Below, one piece after another: positions 1 through 8,200 of a stretch of 13,128 bases of DNA (position 1 is the stretch's first letter; the number at the start of each line of letters is the position of its first letter). Below the pieces are notes generated by a model that made no database searches, was not told the origin of the DNA, and saw only the letters and a list, made by a program, of their open reading frames with translations. The DNA is from Bacteroidales bacterium (GTDB lineage: Bacteria; Bacteroidota; Bacteroidia; Bacteroidales; UBA7960). The position numbers and the translations under genes were made by a program. The stretch is taken from assembly GCA_003555385.1 (NCBI GenBank), contig PWHO01000265.1, positions 1 through 13,128 on the forward strand. The letters run 5' to 3'.

Positions 1-1856
1 CTACCCTGGTGCTCAGTCATAACAAAACCCTTGCTGCCCAGCTTTACGGAGAATTCAGGCATTTTTTTCCGGACAATGCGGTCGAATATTTTGTTTCCTA
101 CTACGATTATTATCAGCCTGAGGCCTATCTGCCTACAACCAACACCTACATTGAAAAGGATCTTTCCATCAACGATGAAATTGAAAAATTACGCCTCAGC
201 GCCACCAGTGCACTGTTATCCGGACGTCGTGATGTGATTGTGGTCAGTTCTGTTTCCTGCATCTACGGCATAGGCAACCCGGATGACTTCAACGAGAACA
301 TTATCCGCCTGGCAACCGGACAGGTCATTGCACGTAACAAGTTATTGCATCACCTCGTGGGAAGTTTATACAGTCGGACCACCACAGAGTTTACACGCGG
401 CAAATTCCGTGTGCAGGGAGATACGGTGGATGTTTTTCCGGCCTATGCGGATATTGCCTGCCGGATCGTTTTCTGGGGAGATGAAGTAGAGAGTCTTTCC
501 TCCATTGATCCGGTAAGCGGTAAAACAATAGGAGAACTGGAAAATTTGGCCATTTATCCTGCCAATATTTTTGTAACCTCAAAAGACCGCATGCAGTCAG
601 CAATGCGTGCGATACAGGATGACCTGGTTGAGCAAACAGCTTTCCTCAGAAACATTGGGAAGGAGCTGGAAGCCAAACGCCTGGAAGACAGGGTGAATTA
701 TGACATGGAGATGATGCGGGAACTGGGTTATTGTCCGGGCATTGAGAATTATTCCCGTTACTTCGACGGTCGGAGTCCCGGCTCCAGGCCTTTCTGCCTG
801 CTGGATTATTTCCCTGAAGATTATCTCATGGTCATTGATGAAAGCCATGTTACCGTATCCCAGGTTCACGCCATGTATGGCGGAGACTTTTCCCGCAAAA
901 AGAACCTGGTAGAATACGGGTTTCGCCTTCCGGCCGCCCTGGATAACCGCCCACTTAAATTTGACGAGTTTGAGAATCTCATGAACCAGGTGATTTTCGT
1001 AAGTGCCACACCAGGCGATTACGAGCTGCACAAAAGCGAAGGAATTGTTGTTGAGCAGGTAATACGTCCGACCGGCTTGCTTGAGCCACCCATTGATGTC
1101 AGACCCAGCGAGAATCAGATAGATGACCTGCTGGAAGAGATCAATCAGCGCACCATCCAGAATGAGAGGGTGTTGGTTACCACACTTACCAAACGGATGG
1201 CGGAAGAACTGACCAAATACCTCACCAATGCAGGCGTTACATGCCGGTATATCCACTCGGATGTGGACACCCTCGAAAGAGTTGAAATACTCAGGGACCT
1301 GAGATTGGGTAATTTTGATGTGCTGGTGGGGGTGAATCTGCTCAGAGAAGGACTTGACCTGCCTGAGGTATCGCTTGTAGCCATAATGGATGCCGACAGT
1401 GAGGGTTTTCTGCGATCGGAAAGATCGCTGATCCAGACTGCGGGCCGGGCCGCCAGAAACATTCACAGTAAAGTAGTAATGTATGCGGACAAAATTACCC
1501 GGTCAATGCAGGCAGCCATTGATGAAACAAACCGGAAAAGGGAAAAGCAGCTGAAATACAACGAAAAACACCATATCACCCCCGCCCAGATACAGAAATC
1601 GGTAGAAGCCATTCACGGACAAACCACGGTGATCGACCAAAAGGGCGAAAAGAAAGTATACGCAGAATCGGAGAGTGCAAGCCTTGCTGCCGATCCTGTA
1701 GTGCAATACATGGATAAAGACCAGCTGCGAAAAGCCATTAACCGCACCAAAAAACAAATGGAAAAAGCAGCCAAAGAACTGGATTTCATGGAAGCTGCTG
1801 CCCACAGGGATGAGTTGTATGCGCTTGAAAAAGTATTTAATGAAAGGTTTATGTAA
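1..1856 (+). CDS. uvrB: UvrABC system protein B (excision-repair helicase), 5' truncated by window edge
   Basis: UvrB is the damage-verifying DNA helicase of nucleotide excision repair. It is loaded by UvrA and recruits UvrC for incision. The reading frame is open from base 3 and begins in the conserved NKTLAAQLYGE segment, so about 70 N-terminal residues, including the Walker A GKT loop, lie outside the window. Counting from the GTG at base 9, visible landmarks are the damage-probing beta-hairpin (YYDYYQPEAY, about 31-40), the DEAD-type box DESH (about 277-280), the SATPG motif, helicase motif VI (QTAGRAARN, about 476-484) and the C-terminal UVR domain (about 574-613) that contacts UvrC. The visible part has no frameshift or internal stop, and its length fits the family's roughly 670 residues once the missing start is added. 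The next gene starts three bases after the stop, suggesting translational coupling. Confidence 0.97.
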   Translation, partial: TLVLSHNKTLAAQLYGEFRHFFPDNAVEYFVSYYDYYQPEAYLPTTNTYIEKDLSINDEIEKLRLSATSALLSGRRDVIVVSSVSCIYGIGNPDDFNENIIRLATGQVIARNKLLHHLVGSLYSRTTTEFTRGKFRVQGDTVDVFPAYADIACRIVFWGDEVESLSSIDPVSGKTIGELENLAIYPANIFVTSKDRMQSAMRAIQDDLVEQTAFLRNIGKELEAKRLEDRVNYDMEMMRELGYCPGIENYSRYFDGRSPGSRPFCLLDYFPEDYLMVIDESHVTVSQVHAMYGGDFSRKKNLVEYGFRLPAALDNRPLKFDEFENLMNQVIFVSATPGDYELHKSEGIVVEQVIRPTGLLEPPIDVRPSENQIDDLLEEINQRTIQNERVLVTTLTKRMAEELTKYLTNAGVTCRYIHSDVDTLERVEILRDLRLGNFDVLVGVNLLREGLDLPEVSLVAIMDADSEGFLRSERSLIQTAGRAARNIHSKVVMYADKITRSMQAAIDETNRKREKQLKYNEKHHITPAQIQKSVEAIHGQTTVIDQKGEKKVYAESESASLAADPVVQYMDKDQLRKAINRTKKQMEKAAKELDFMEAAAHRDELYALEKVFNERFM

Positions 1857-1859
1857 ATC

Positions 1860-2552
1860 ATGGAACTAATTGAACTTCTAAAAGTTAATCAACAAAGCTT
1901 TCACTCGCTCTTCTCACCTGACCTGCGGCCTGACAATACATTCATGCTTGACCTGTCAGAAAGCAACAAAGAGCTTCAAACACTTGACTTTACTGATACC
2001 GCAGGCCTGGGCCAGCTGATATTTGATGAGCTGCAGAAAAAAAACGCTGTTTACGCCTACGGCGGATACCAGGAAGACAGGGCTGTTTACAAACGTAGTC
2101 CATTATTTGCGTCTTCAAATGAACAGGCAAGGAGCATCCATCTCGGAACCGATATATGGGCTGAAGCCAATACCCCGGTTTACCTGCCACTTGGAGGAAG
2201 GATCCACAGTTTCAGGAACAATGACAATTACGGAGATTACGGCCCGACCATCATCTTAGAGCATCAGTTGGGAGATACCAGGTTCTTTACTCTCTATGGC
2301 CATCTTACCGCTGATTCCCTGGAAGACAAATCAATCCATATGCCCCTTCGTGCAGGAGATGTTCTCTGCCGCATCGGAGATGCTCCGGTAAATGGCGACT
2401 GGCCACCCCATTTGCATTTTCAGGTCATTGCAGACATGCAGGGCTGGAGTGGTGACTTCCCGGGAGTGTGTACAAAAAAGGAGAAACTCCGGTATGAGAG
2501 AATCTGCCCCGACCCGGGCGTATTTTTTCCAAAACTATATCAAAAAGCGTAA
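1860..2552 (+). CDS. M23-family (LytM-type) metallopeptidase domain protein without signal peptide
   Basis: This 230-residue protein has an intact M23 zinc-peptidase core in its second half: HLGTD (H94, D98) as the first ligand pair, YGHL (H148), and HLHF (H184, H186). Family members usually cut peptide crosslinks in peptidoglycan. There is no signal peptide or membrane segment, so as annotated it would stay in the cytoplasm. The first 80 or so residues are unrecognised. The C-terminal pattern with DFPGV and CPDP resembles, from memory, the M23 domain of large fusion proteins that also carry an aminoglycoside-phosphotransferase-like domain and a class III aminotransferase. That link needs a search to confirm. 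The ATG lies three bases after the uvrB stop, so expression is probably coupled to uvrB. The zinc-protease fold is secure; the substrate and cellular role are not known. Confidence 0.85.
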   Translation: MELIELLKVNQQSFHSLFSPDLRPDNTFMLDLSESNKELQTLDFTDTAGLGQLIFDELQKKNAVYAYGGYQEDRAVYKRSPLFASSNEQARSIHLGTDIWAEANTPVYLPLGGRIHSFRNNDNYGDYGPTIILEHQLGDTRFFTLYGHLTADSLEDKSIHMPLRAGDVLCRIGDAPVNGDWPPHLHFQVIADMQGWSGDFPGVCTKKEKLRYERICPDPGVFFPKLYQKA

Positions 2553-2570
2553 GTGGGGGAAAAGCACTTA
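2550..2570 (+). terminator. Possible hairpin terminator overlapping the M23 gene stop
   Basis: A perfect 6-base inverted repeat (TAAGTG and CACTTA) with a 9-base loop begins at the stop codon of the M23 gene. No U-rich run follows, so it would be a weak intrinsic terminator at best. It sits between the uvrB-M23 unit and the separate promoter of the synthase gene. Confidence 0.25.
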
Positions 2571-2625
2571 ATTTGGCCAGGAGTAATGCCACCGAAAATA
2601 TTTATTCAGTTACCCACATATTTTG

Positions 2626-2656
2626 TTGTTTTGAAATAATTTATCATATAATTTTG
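2626..2656 (+). promoter_or_regulatory. Candidate Bacteroidota promoter for the alpha-oxoamine synthase gene
   Basis: TAATTTTG at 2649-2656 is an exact match to the phylum's -7 element TAnnTTTG. A TTG at 2626-2628 lies 20 bases upstream, the usual spacing for the -33 element. The predicted transcript would start about 30 bases before the ATG at 2696. Confidence 0.6.
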
Positions 2657-2675
2657 TCGGGTTGATTTACTTCGT

Positions 2676-2690
2676 TAACAAAAGTTGTTA
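2676..2690. repeat. Short perfect inverted repeat in the synthase leader
   Basis: TAACAA and TTGTTA are separated by AAG, ending five bases before the start codon at 2696. In the transcript it could mask the start region. As DNA it could be a small operator. It is short and AT-rich, so chance is a real alternative. Confidence 0.3.
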
Positions 2691-2695
2691 CCATA

Positions 2696-3940
2696 ATGGA
2701 TATTTTTGCCAAAGCAACTGCCAGAATGGGTCCTTTGGGCCAGTATGCCAGTCAGGTACACGGATACTTTACCTTTCCGAAACTGGAAGGAGAGATTTCA
2801 AACAGGATGAATTTCAGGGGTAAAGAGAAGCTGGTCTGGAGCCTGAACAATTACCTCGGGCTTGCCAACCACCCTGAAGTTCGTAAGGCTGATGCAGATG
2901 CAGCTAAAGATTATGGGCTTGCACTTCCCATGGGGGCACGTATGATGTCGGGGCAATCTAAACTGCATGAGCAGCTGGAAAGTGAACTGGCTGAGTTTGT
3001 GAACAAAGAAGCAGCCTATCTTCTGAACTTCGGTTACCAGGGCATGGTTTCCATCATTGATGCATTGATTGACAGGCATGATGTGGTTGTTTACGACAGC
3101 GAGTCACACGCCTGCATCATTGACGGGCTTCGAATGCACATGGGGAAGCGATTCGTGTATCCGCACAATGACATTGACAATTTACGTAATCAGCTCCGGC
3201 GGGCAAAAAAGCTCACGGAAAAAACCGGCGGCGGCATACTGGTGATCACCGAAGGTGTCTTTGGGATGTCAGGGAGCCTTGGCAAACTGGATGAAATTAC
3301 TGCATTAAAGAAGGAATTCAACTTCAGACTTTTAGTGGATGATGCCCATGGTGTGGGTACCATGGGGCCCACCGGTGCAGGTACCGGGGAGCATTTTGGG
3401 GTCCAGGATGAAATAGATGTGTTTTTCGGCACTTTTGCCAAATCATTTGCTTCCATCGGTGCCTTTGTGGCCGCACCCAGAAAAATCATCACCTACCTGA
3501 TGTACAATATGCGCAGCCAGATTTATGCCAAATCATTGCCCATGCCGCTCGTGGTGGGTGCATTGAAACGCCTGGAATTGATGCGAAATCACCCGGAATT
3601 CCGGGAAAAACTCTGGACAGTAGCCACCGCCCTTCAGGAGGGGCTTAAATCCAGGGGATTCAATATAGGCAATACGCAATCTCCTGTTACACCGGTTGTG
3701 CTCAGCGGCGACACACCGGAAGGGGCCAACCTGGCACATGACCTGAGGGAGAATTTCAACCTGTTCTGCTCTGTGGTTGCTTATCCGGTTGTGCCAAAAG
3801 GAACAATCATACTCCGGCTGATCCCCACGGCAGTTCACACCCTGGAAGACGTGGAGTATACCCTGGATGCATTTTCTAAAGTCAAAGACAAGCTGGATAA
3901 AGGGGAATATGCTACCGGCAAGATTGTAGATGTCCTATAG
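2696..3940 (+). CDS. Alpha-oxoamine synthase family PLP enzyme (serine palmitoyltransferase / cysteate acyltransferase / KBL-like)
   Basis: This 414-residue fold-type I PLP enzyme belongs to the alpha-oxoamine synthase family, which condenses an amino acid with an acyl-CoA or acyl-ACP and releases CO2. Visible family features are NNYLGL (about 51-56), the ring-stacking histidine H138 in SESHACIIDG, the cofactor-contacting pair D215 and H218 in VDDAHG, and the Schiff-base lysine K249 in TFAKSFAS. Length and motifs are complete. Family members include serine palmitoyltransferase (sphingolipids), the cysteate fatty acyltransferase of capnine sulfonolipids, 2-amino-3-ketobutyrate CoA ligase and biotin-pathway BioF. 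The N-terminal segment (MDIFAK, GPLGQ, HGYFTFPKLEGEIS) belongs to a Bacteroidota type that differs from the classical Sphingobacterium serine palmitoyltransferase as I remember it. No biotin or threonine-degradation genes are nearby. A lipid role is therefore inferred, but the substrate cannot be fixed. The gene has its own promoter and converges on the DUF58 gene with only three bases between the stops. Confidence 0.88.
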   Translation: MDIFAKATARMGPLGQYASQVHGYFTFPKLEGEISNRMNFRGKEKLVWSLNNYLGLANHPEVRKADADAAKDYGLALPMGARMMSGQSKLHEQLESELAEFVNKEAAYLLNFGYQGMVSIIDALIDRHDVVVYDSESHACIIDGLRMHMGKRFVYPHNDIDNLRNQLRRAKKLTEKTGGGILVITEGVFGMSGSLGKLDEITALKKEFNFRLLVDDAHGVGTMGPTGAGTGEHFGVQDEIDVFFGTFAKSFASIGAFVAAPRKIITYLMYNMRSQIYAKSLPMPLVVGALKRLELMRNHPEFREKLWTVATALQEGLKSRGFNIGNTQSPVTPVVLSGDTPEGANLAHDLRENFNLFCSVVAYPVVPKGTIILRLIPTAVHTLEDVEYTLDAFSKVKDKLDKGEYATGKIVDVL

Positions 3941-3943
3941 CAA

Positions 3944-4876
3944 TCAATAAAGTTTAGACCTTTTCAGCAAAAAGGGAAGCAGCACATTCTCATGCCCCTG
4001 GTTGATGCCTGCAGGTACAAAATCTATTTTGTACTGCATACATTTGAGGCGCAATTCCTCGTAATATTTCTTCATCTGCCTGACGTATTTTTCTTTCAGG
4101 TCTGCCGGGTTCAGGCGTATCATCCGGCCGGTTTCCATATCCACAAAACGATAAGGGCGATTGCCGTAGTCAAATTCCAGTTCCTTCTGCTGTTCGTGCA
4201 CATGAAAAAGGATTACTTCGTGTTTATTGTGTTTCAGGTGCTGCAAAGCTGAGAAAAGGGATCCGGGACTCCCCTCATTATCGAGCATGTCCGAAAAAAT
4301 GATCACCAGCGAGCGTTTATGGACCTTTTCAGCCAGCAGATGAAGCAACTCAGCGGTGTCGGTAGTTTTTCTCTTCTCCTCTTTATCAGGATGATACAAC
4401 TTCTCCAATTGCGTAAACAACATTCTGTGGTGCACACTGTTTGAACGGGCGGCAGTGTGCAGTTCCATTTGATCGGATATGACACTGAGGCCTACTGCAT
4501 CACGCTGTTTTCTTAAAAGGTAGGTAAGGGCAGCCGCACATTCCACGGAAAAAGCAATCTTGGATTGATCTTTGCCGTCACGATCCCTGCCATGAAAATG
4601 CATGGAGGAAGAGTTGTCCACCACGATCTGGCAACGGAGGTTTGTTTCTTCTTCGAAACGCTTAACAAATAATTTTTCGGTCCGGGCATATAATTTCCAG
4701 TCGATATGCCTGGTGCTTTCGCCGGGATTGTATATCCGGTGTTCGGCAAATTCGACAGAAAACCCGTGAAAAGGGCTTTTGTGCATACCCGTAATGAACC
4801 CTTCCACCACCTGGCGGGCGAGCAACTCCAGATTTCCAAATCGTCCCGGAAGGTCAGGATCAATCTTCTTAATCAA
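3944..4876 (-). CDS. DUF58 domain protein (von Willebrand A-like)
   Basis: This 310-residue protein has the DUF58 signature: a region with EFAEHRIYNPGE and RHIDWKLYAR (about 43-65), then a von Willebrand A-like half. The metal-site motif DxSxS is present (D87, S89, S91 in VDNSSSM), and a second acidic loop FSDMLDN follows strand LVII. No signal peptide or membrane helix is seen, so it is probably cytoplasmic. Such proteins usually accompany a MoxR-type AAA ATPase and Bat/VWA proteins in presumed chaperone-like modules, but no MoxR gene is visible here. The start is TTG at 4876, because an in-frame TAA lies at 4889-4891 and no ATG lies between it and the conserved region. The gene follows trxA by 20 bases and is probably the last gene of the dnaE-trxA operon. 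Its molecular function is unknown. Confidence 0.87.
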   Translation of the reverse strand: MIKKIDPDLPGRFGNLELLARQVVEGFITGMHKSPFHGFSVEFAEHRIYNPGESTRHIDWKLYARTEKLFVKRFEEETNLRCQIVVDNSSSMHFHGRDRDGKDQSKIAFSVECAAALTYLLRKQRDAVGLSVISDQMELHTAARSNSVHHRMLFTQLEKLYHPDKEEKRKTTDTAELLHLLAEKVHKRSLVIIFSDMLDNEGSPGSLFSALQHLKHNKHEVILFHVHEQQKELEFDYGNRPYRFVDMETGRMIRLNPADLKEKYVRQMKKYYEELRLKCMQYKIDFVPAGINQGHENVLLPFLLKRSKLY

Positions 4877-4896
4877 AAAACAAGAAATTTAATTTA

Positions 4897-5214
4897 TTAC
4901 AGGAGGCTTTCAATCTTATCAACCAGTACGTTCTTTGGGACAGCACCTACCTGCTTGTCAACGACTTCTCCCCCTTTGAAAAACAAAATTGTGGGAATAT
5001 TCCGGATTCCGTACTTCATGGCCACTTCGGGGTTGCTGTCTACGTCAACCTTCCCGACAACAGCCTTGTCTTTATATTCTTCAGCAATCTCTGCCACAAT
5101 AGGTCCCACCATGCGGCATGGTCCGCACCATTCGGCCCAAAAATCAAGCAATACAGGCTTATCTGCCTTTAATACAGTTTCTTCAAAGTTGGAATCGGTA
5201 ATTTCGAGTGCCAT
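4897..5214 (-). CDS. trxA: Thioredoxin
   Basis: This 105-residue protein is a canonical cytoplasmic thioredoxin, the general protein-disulfide reductant that accepts electrons from thioredoxin reductase. The active site WCGPC is at residues 29-33, the preceding strand is VLLDFWAEW, and the cis-proline is P74 in IPT. There is no signal peptide or extra domain, and the length is typical. It lies 76 bases downstream of dnaE on the same strand and has a plausible promoter of its own in that gap, so it may be transcribed both with and independently of dnaE. The DUF58 gene follows directly. Confidence 0.97.
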   Translation of the reverse strand: MALEITDSNFEETVLKADKPVLLDFWAEWCGPCRMVGPIVAEIAEEYKDKAVVGKVDVDSNPEVAMKYGIRNIPTILFFKGGEVVDKQVGAVPKNVLVDKIESLL

Positions 5215-5245
5215 AATTCTATGTTTTAGTTTGGTCTTACGAGTA

Positions 5246-5253
5246 CAAATATA
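5246..5253 (-). promoter_or_regulatory. Candidate -7 element upstream of trxA
   Basis: On the minus strand this reads TATATTTG, an exact TAnnTTTG match, ending about 31 bases before the trxA ATG. No clear TTG stands at the -33 position, so the promoter is only partly supported. Confidence 0.4.
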
Positions 5254-5290
5254 TTACTTATATATCACAGTGTTTACTATCCCGCAGGAA

Positions 5291-8200
5291 TTAGTTTAAA
5301 CGGTATTTCACATCATAATGTTTTAATAACTCCTGTAAAAAGCCGATAGGGTCGACTTTAACCGTCCGGGAGATCATTTCCACCGTGCAATTCTCCACGG
5401 GGTCCTGCAGGCTGATTTTCAGCCTGGATCTCCCTTTGTGCTGAGCAGCAATTGTTTTCATTTTTTCCACCAGCAAGGCATTAATGTCACTCACCGGAAG
5501 ATTCAGGATCAGGTCTGAATTGTCATTTTCTGCTACTTCGCTCAATAACTTCATGCTCTTTACCCTGATATCCGAGTGTGCAGGATTCCTCCTGTTTTGC
5601 TGTAACCTGGCTTTCACCATTACGGCATTCTGAACCACCAAAAAGTGTTTCACTTTCAGGTAATCTTCGGCAAATACAAAGAGCTGATGTGAGTCTGAAT
5701 AATCCTCGATCTGGATCACACCATAGGGTTTTCCGTTTTTGGTATATTTGTGGGCGGCAGCGGTAATAATCCCTGCAAAACAAAGTTCCCTGTTCACTGC
5801 CTGCTGATTATTCTTCAGGTCTCCCACGGTAGTGTTGCAATAACTCTGAATATGAATCTTAAAATTATCCAGGGGGTGACCGGAGATGTACATTCCGGTG
5901 ACCTCTTTCTCCTGTTGCAGCATCTCCATTTTCCCCCAGGGTTCACATACCGGGAGTTCAGGATCGGGAAGCACATTTTCTGAACTTTCGTCAAAAAGAT
6001 TCATTTGAGATGTATTCTCCCGGAGCAATACCTGCTGCGTATGCCTGATCACCTTATCCAGGAATATACTGGCACCGTTGTCATCGGAATGGAAAAACTG
6101 TGCGCGGTGACATTCATTGAAACAATCAAAGGCACCGGCCCTTGCCAGCGACTCAAACACCCTTTTGTTTACGGTCCGGAGGTTGACTCTTTTTGCAAAA
6201 TCAAATATGTTTTTATAGGGGCCGTTCGTGATTCTTTCGGCAACAATATTTTCCACTGCACCCTCTCCTACCCCTTTGATTGCTCCAAGACCAAAACGGA
6301 TTTCTCCCTGGTCATTCACCACAAAATTAAAGGTACTTTCGTTGACATCAGGCCCAAGCACCGGTATCTTCTGACGCTGACACTCCTCCATCATGAAGGT
6401 GATCTTCTTGATGTCGCTGAAATTGTGGGTCAGCACAGCGGCCATATATTCCGCCGTATAGTTGGCTTTCAGATAGGCTGTCCGGTAAGCGACAACAGAA
6501 TAGGCGGCCGAATGTGAGCGGTTGAATCCATATTCTGCAAATCGGGCCATCACGTCAAAAATCTTCTCCGCCGTAGCCTTTTCGATCTCCTTTTTCCGGG
6601 CACCCTCAATAAAGAAAGTCTTCTGCCGGTCCATCTCCTCTTTCTTCTTCTTCCCCATGGCGCGCCTGAGAATATCCGCATTGGCCAGGGAATAACCGGC
6701 CATGATCCGGGCTGCCTGCATGATCTGCTCCTGGTAAACCATGATCCCAAAAGTGGGCTGCAGGATCTCCTCCAGCCACGGATGCGGGTACTCCACCTTT
6801 TCCAGGCCGTGCTTCCGCCGGATATACAAGGGGATAAAATCCATGGGACCTGGCCTGTAAAGGGCATTCATGGCAATCAGATCTTCAATATTGGAGGGCT
6901 TAAGTTCTTTGAGGTATTCACGCATCCCCTGCGACTCAAACTGAAATGTACCAATTGTATCCCCCCGTTGATACAAGGCATAAGTCTGCTCATCGTCCAA
7001 CGGAACTTTTTCAATATCGATTTTGCTGCCGTAACGGTTTTCGATATTCTTAATCGCTTCTTTTATGATGGAAAGGGTTTTTAACCCCAGAAAGTCCATT
7101 TTGAGCATCCCTACCGACTCCACATGTTTGCCTTCGTATTGCGTAACTGGCAAATCAGTGTCTTTTTGGGTGCTTAATGGCAGGCAATCAACAAGATTTT
7201 CCGGACCAATAATAACGCCGCATGCATGCACACCAGTTTGCCGGTTCGACCCCTCAAGGCTTTTGGCAAACTCCAATGTTTCTCTCACCTCCTGCGAAGC
7301 TTCTTTCAGCGCCTGTTTCAGTTCGGGAACTTCTTTATAGGCATCCGACAGGTGGGTTCCGGGTCTGTCAGGAACCAGCTTGGCCAGCCGGTCTGCCTCA
7401 GGGAGGGGCAACTTCAGTACCCTGGCCACATCACGAATGGAGGAACGGGCGGCCATTGTACCAAATGTCACAATCTGGGCTACTTTTTCACGGCCGTACT
7501 TCCGGATCACATAATCCATCACCTTTTCACGGCCGTCATCGTCAAAATCGATATCAATATCCGGCATGGAAACCCGTTCCGGATTCAGAAACCGCTCAAA
7601 CAGCAGGTTATACTTGATGGGGTCAATGGCCGTAATTCCTGTACAAAAGGCCACAGCTGAGCCTGCAGCACTTCCTCTGCCCGGTCCGACAGCCACTTCC
7701 ATTTCCCTGGCCTCATTTATAAAGTCCTGTACAATCAGAAAATAGCCGGCAAAACCCATTTCACGGATCACCTTCAACTCAAAATCCAATCGCTGACGGA
7801 TCTCCTCAGTAATCTCCGGATACAGGGCTTTCGCCCCTTCATAGGTCAGATGCCGCAGGTAATCGTCTTCGGTTTTAAATCCTTCAGCCAGCGGAAAACC
7901 AGGCAAAAGCACCTTTTTCGTGGTGATCTCATAATCCTCCACCTTGTCTGTTATCTCGACAGTTCCGGACAAAGCGGCAGGTACATCGGAAAACAATTCC
8001 GCCATTTCTTTCCGTGTCTTCAGGTATTCCTGCCCCGAATACTTCATTCGGGTTTCATCATCCAGGTCACGGCCGGTTTGCAGGCAGATCAGTATATCGT
8101 GGGCCCGGGCATCCTCCGCGTCAATATAATGACAATCGTTGGTAGCGATCAACCGGACACCATATTTTTCGGACAGCCTGATCAATGCCTGGTTTACGGG

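Noticed and set aside
597..1466. Open minus-strand frame of 289 codons inside uvrB
   Set aside because: It lies fully antisense to the strongly conserved uvrB coding sequence and shows no recognisable domain; a by-product of codon use.
6005..6517. Plus-strand frame of 170 codons inside dnaE
   Set aside because: It is antisense to conserved dnaE sequence and without recognisable features.
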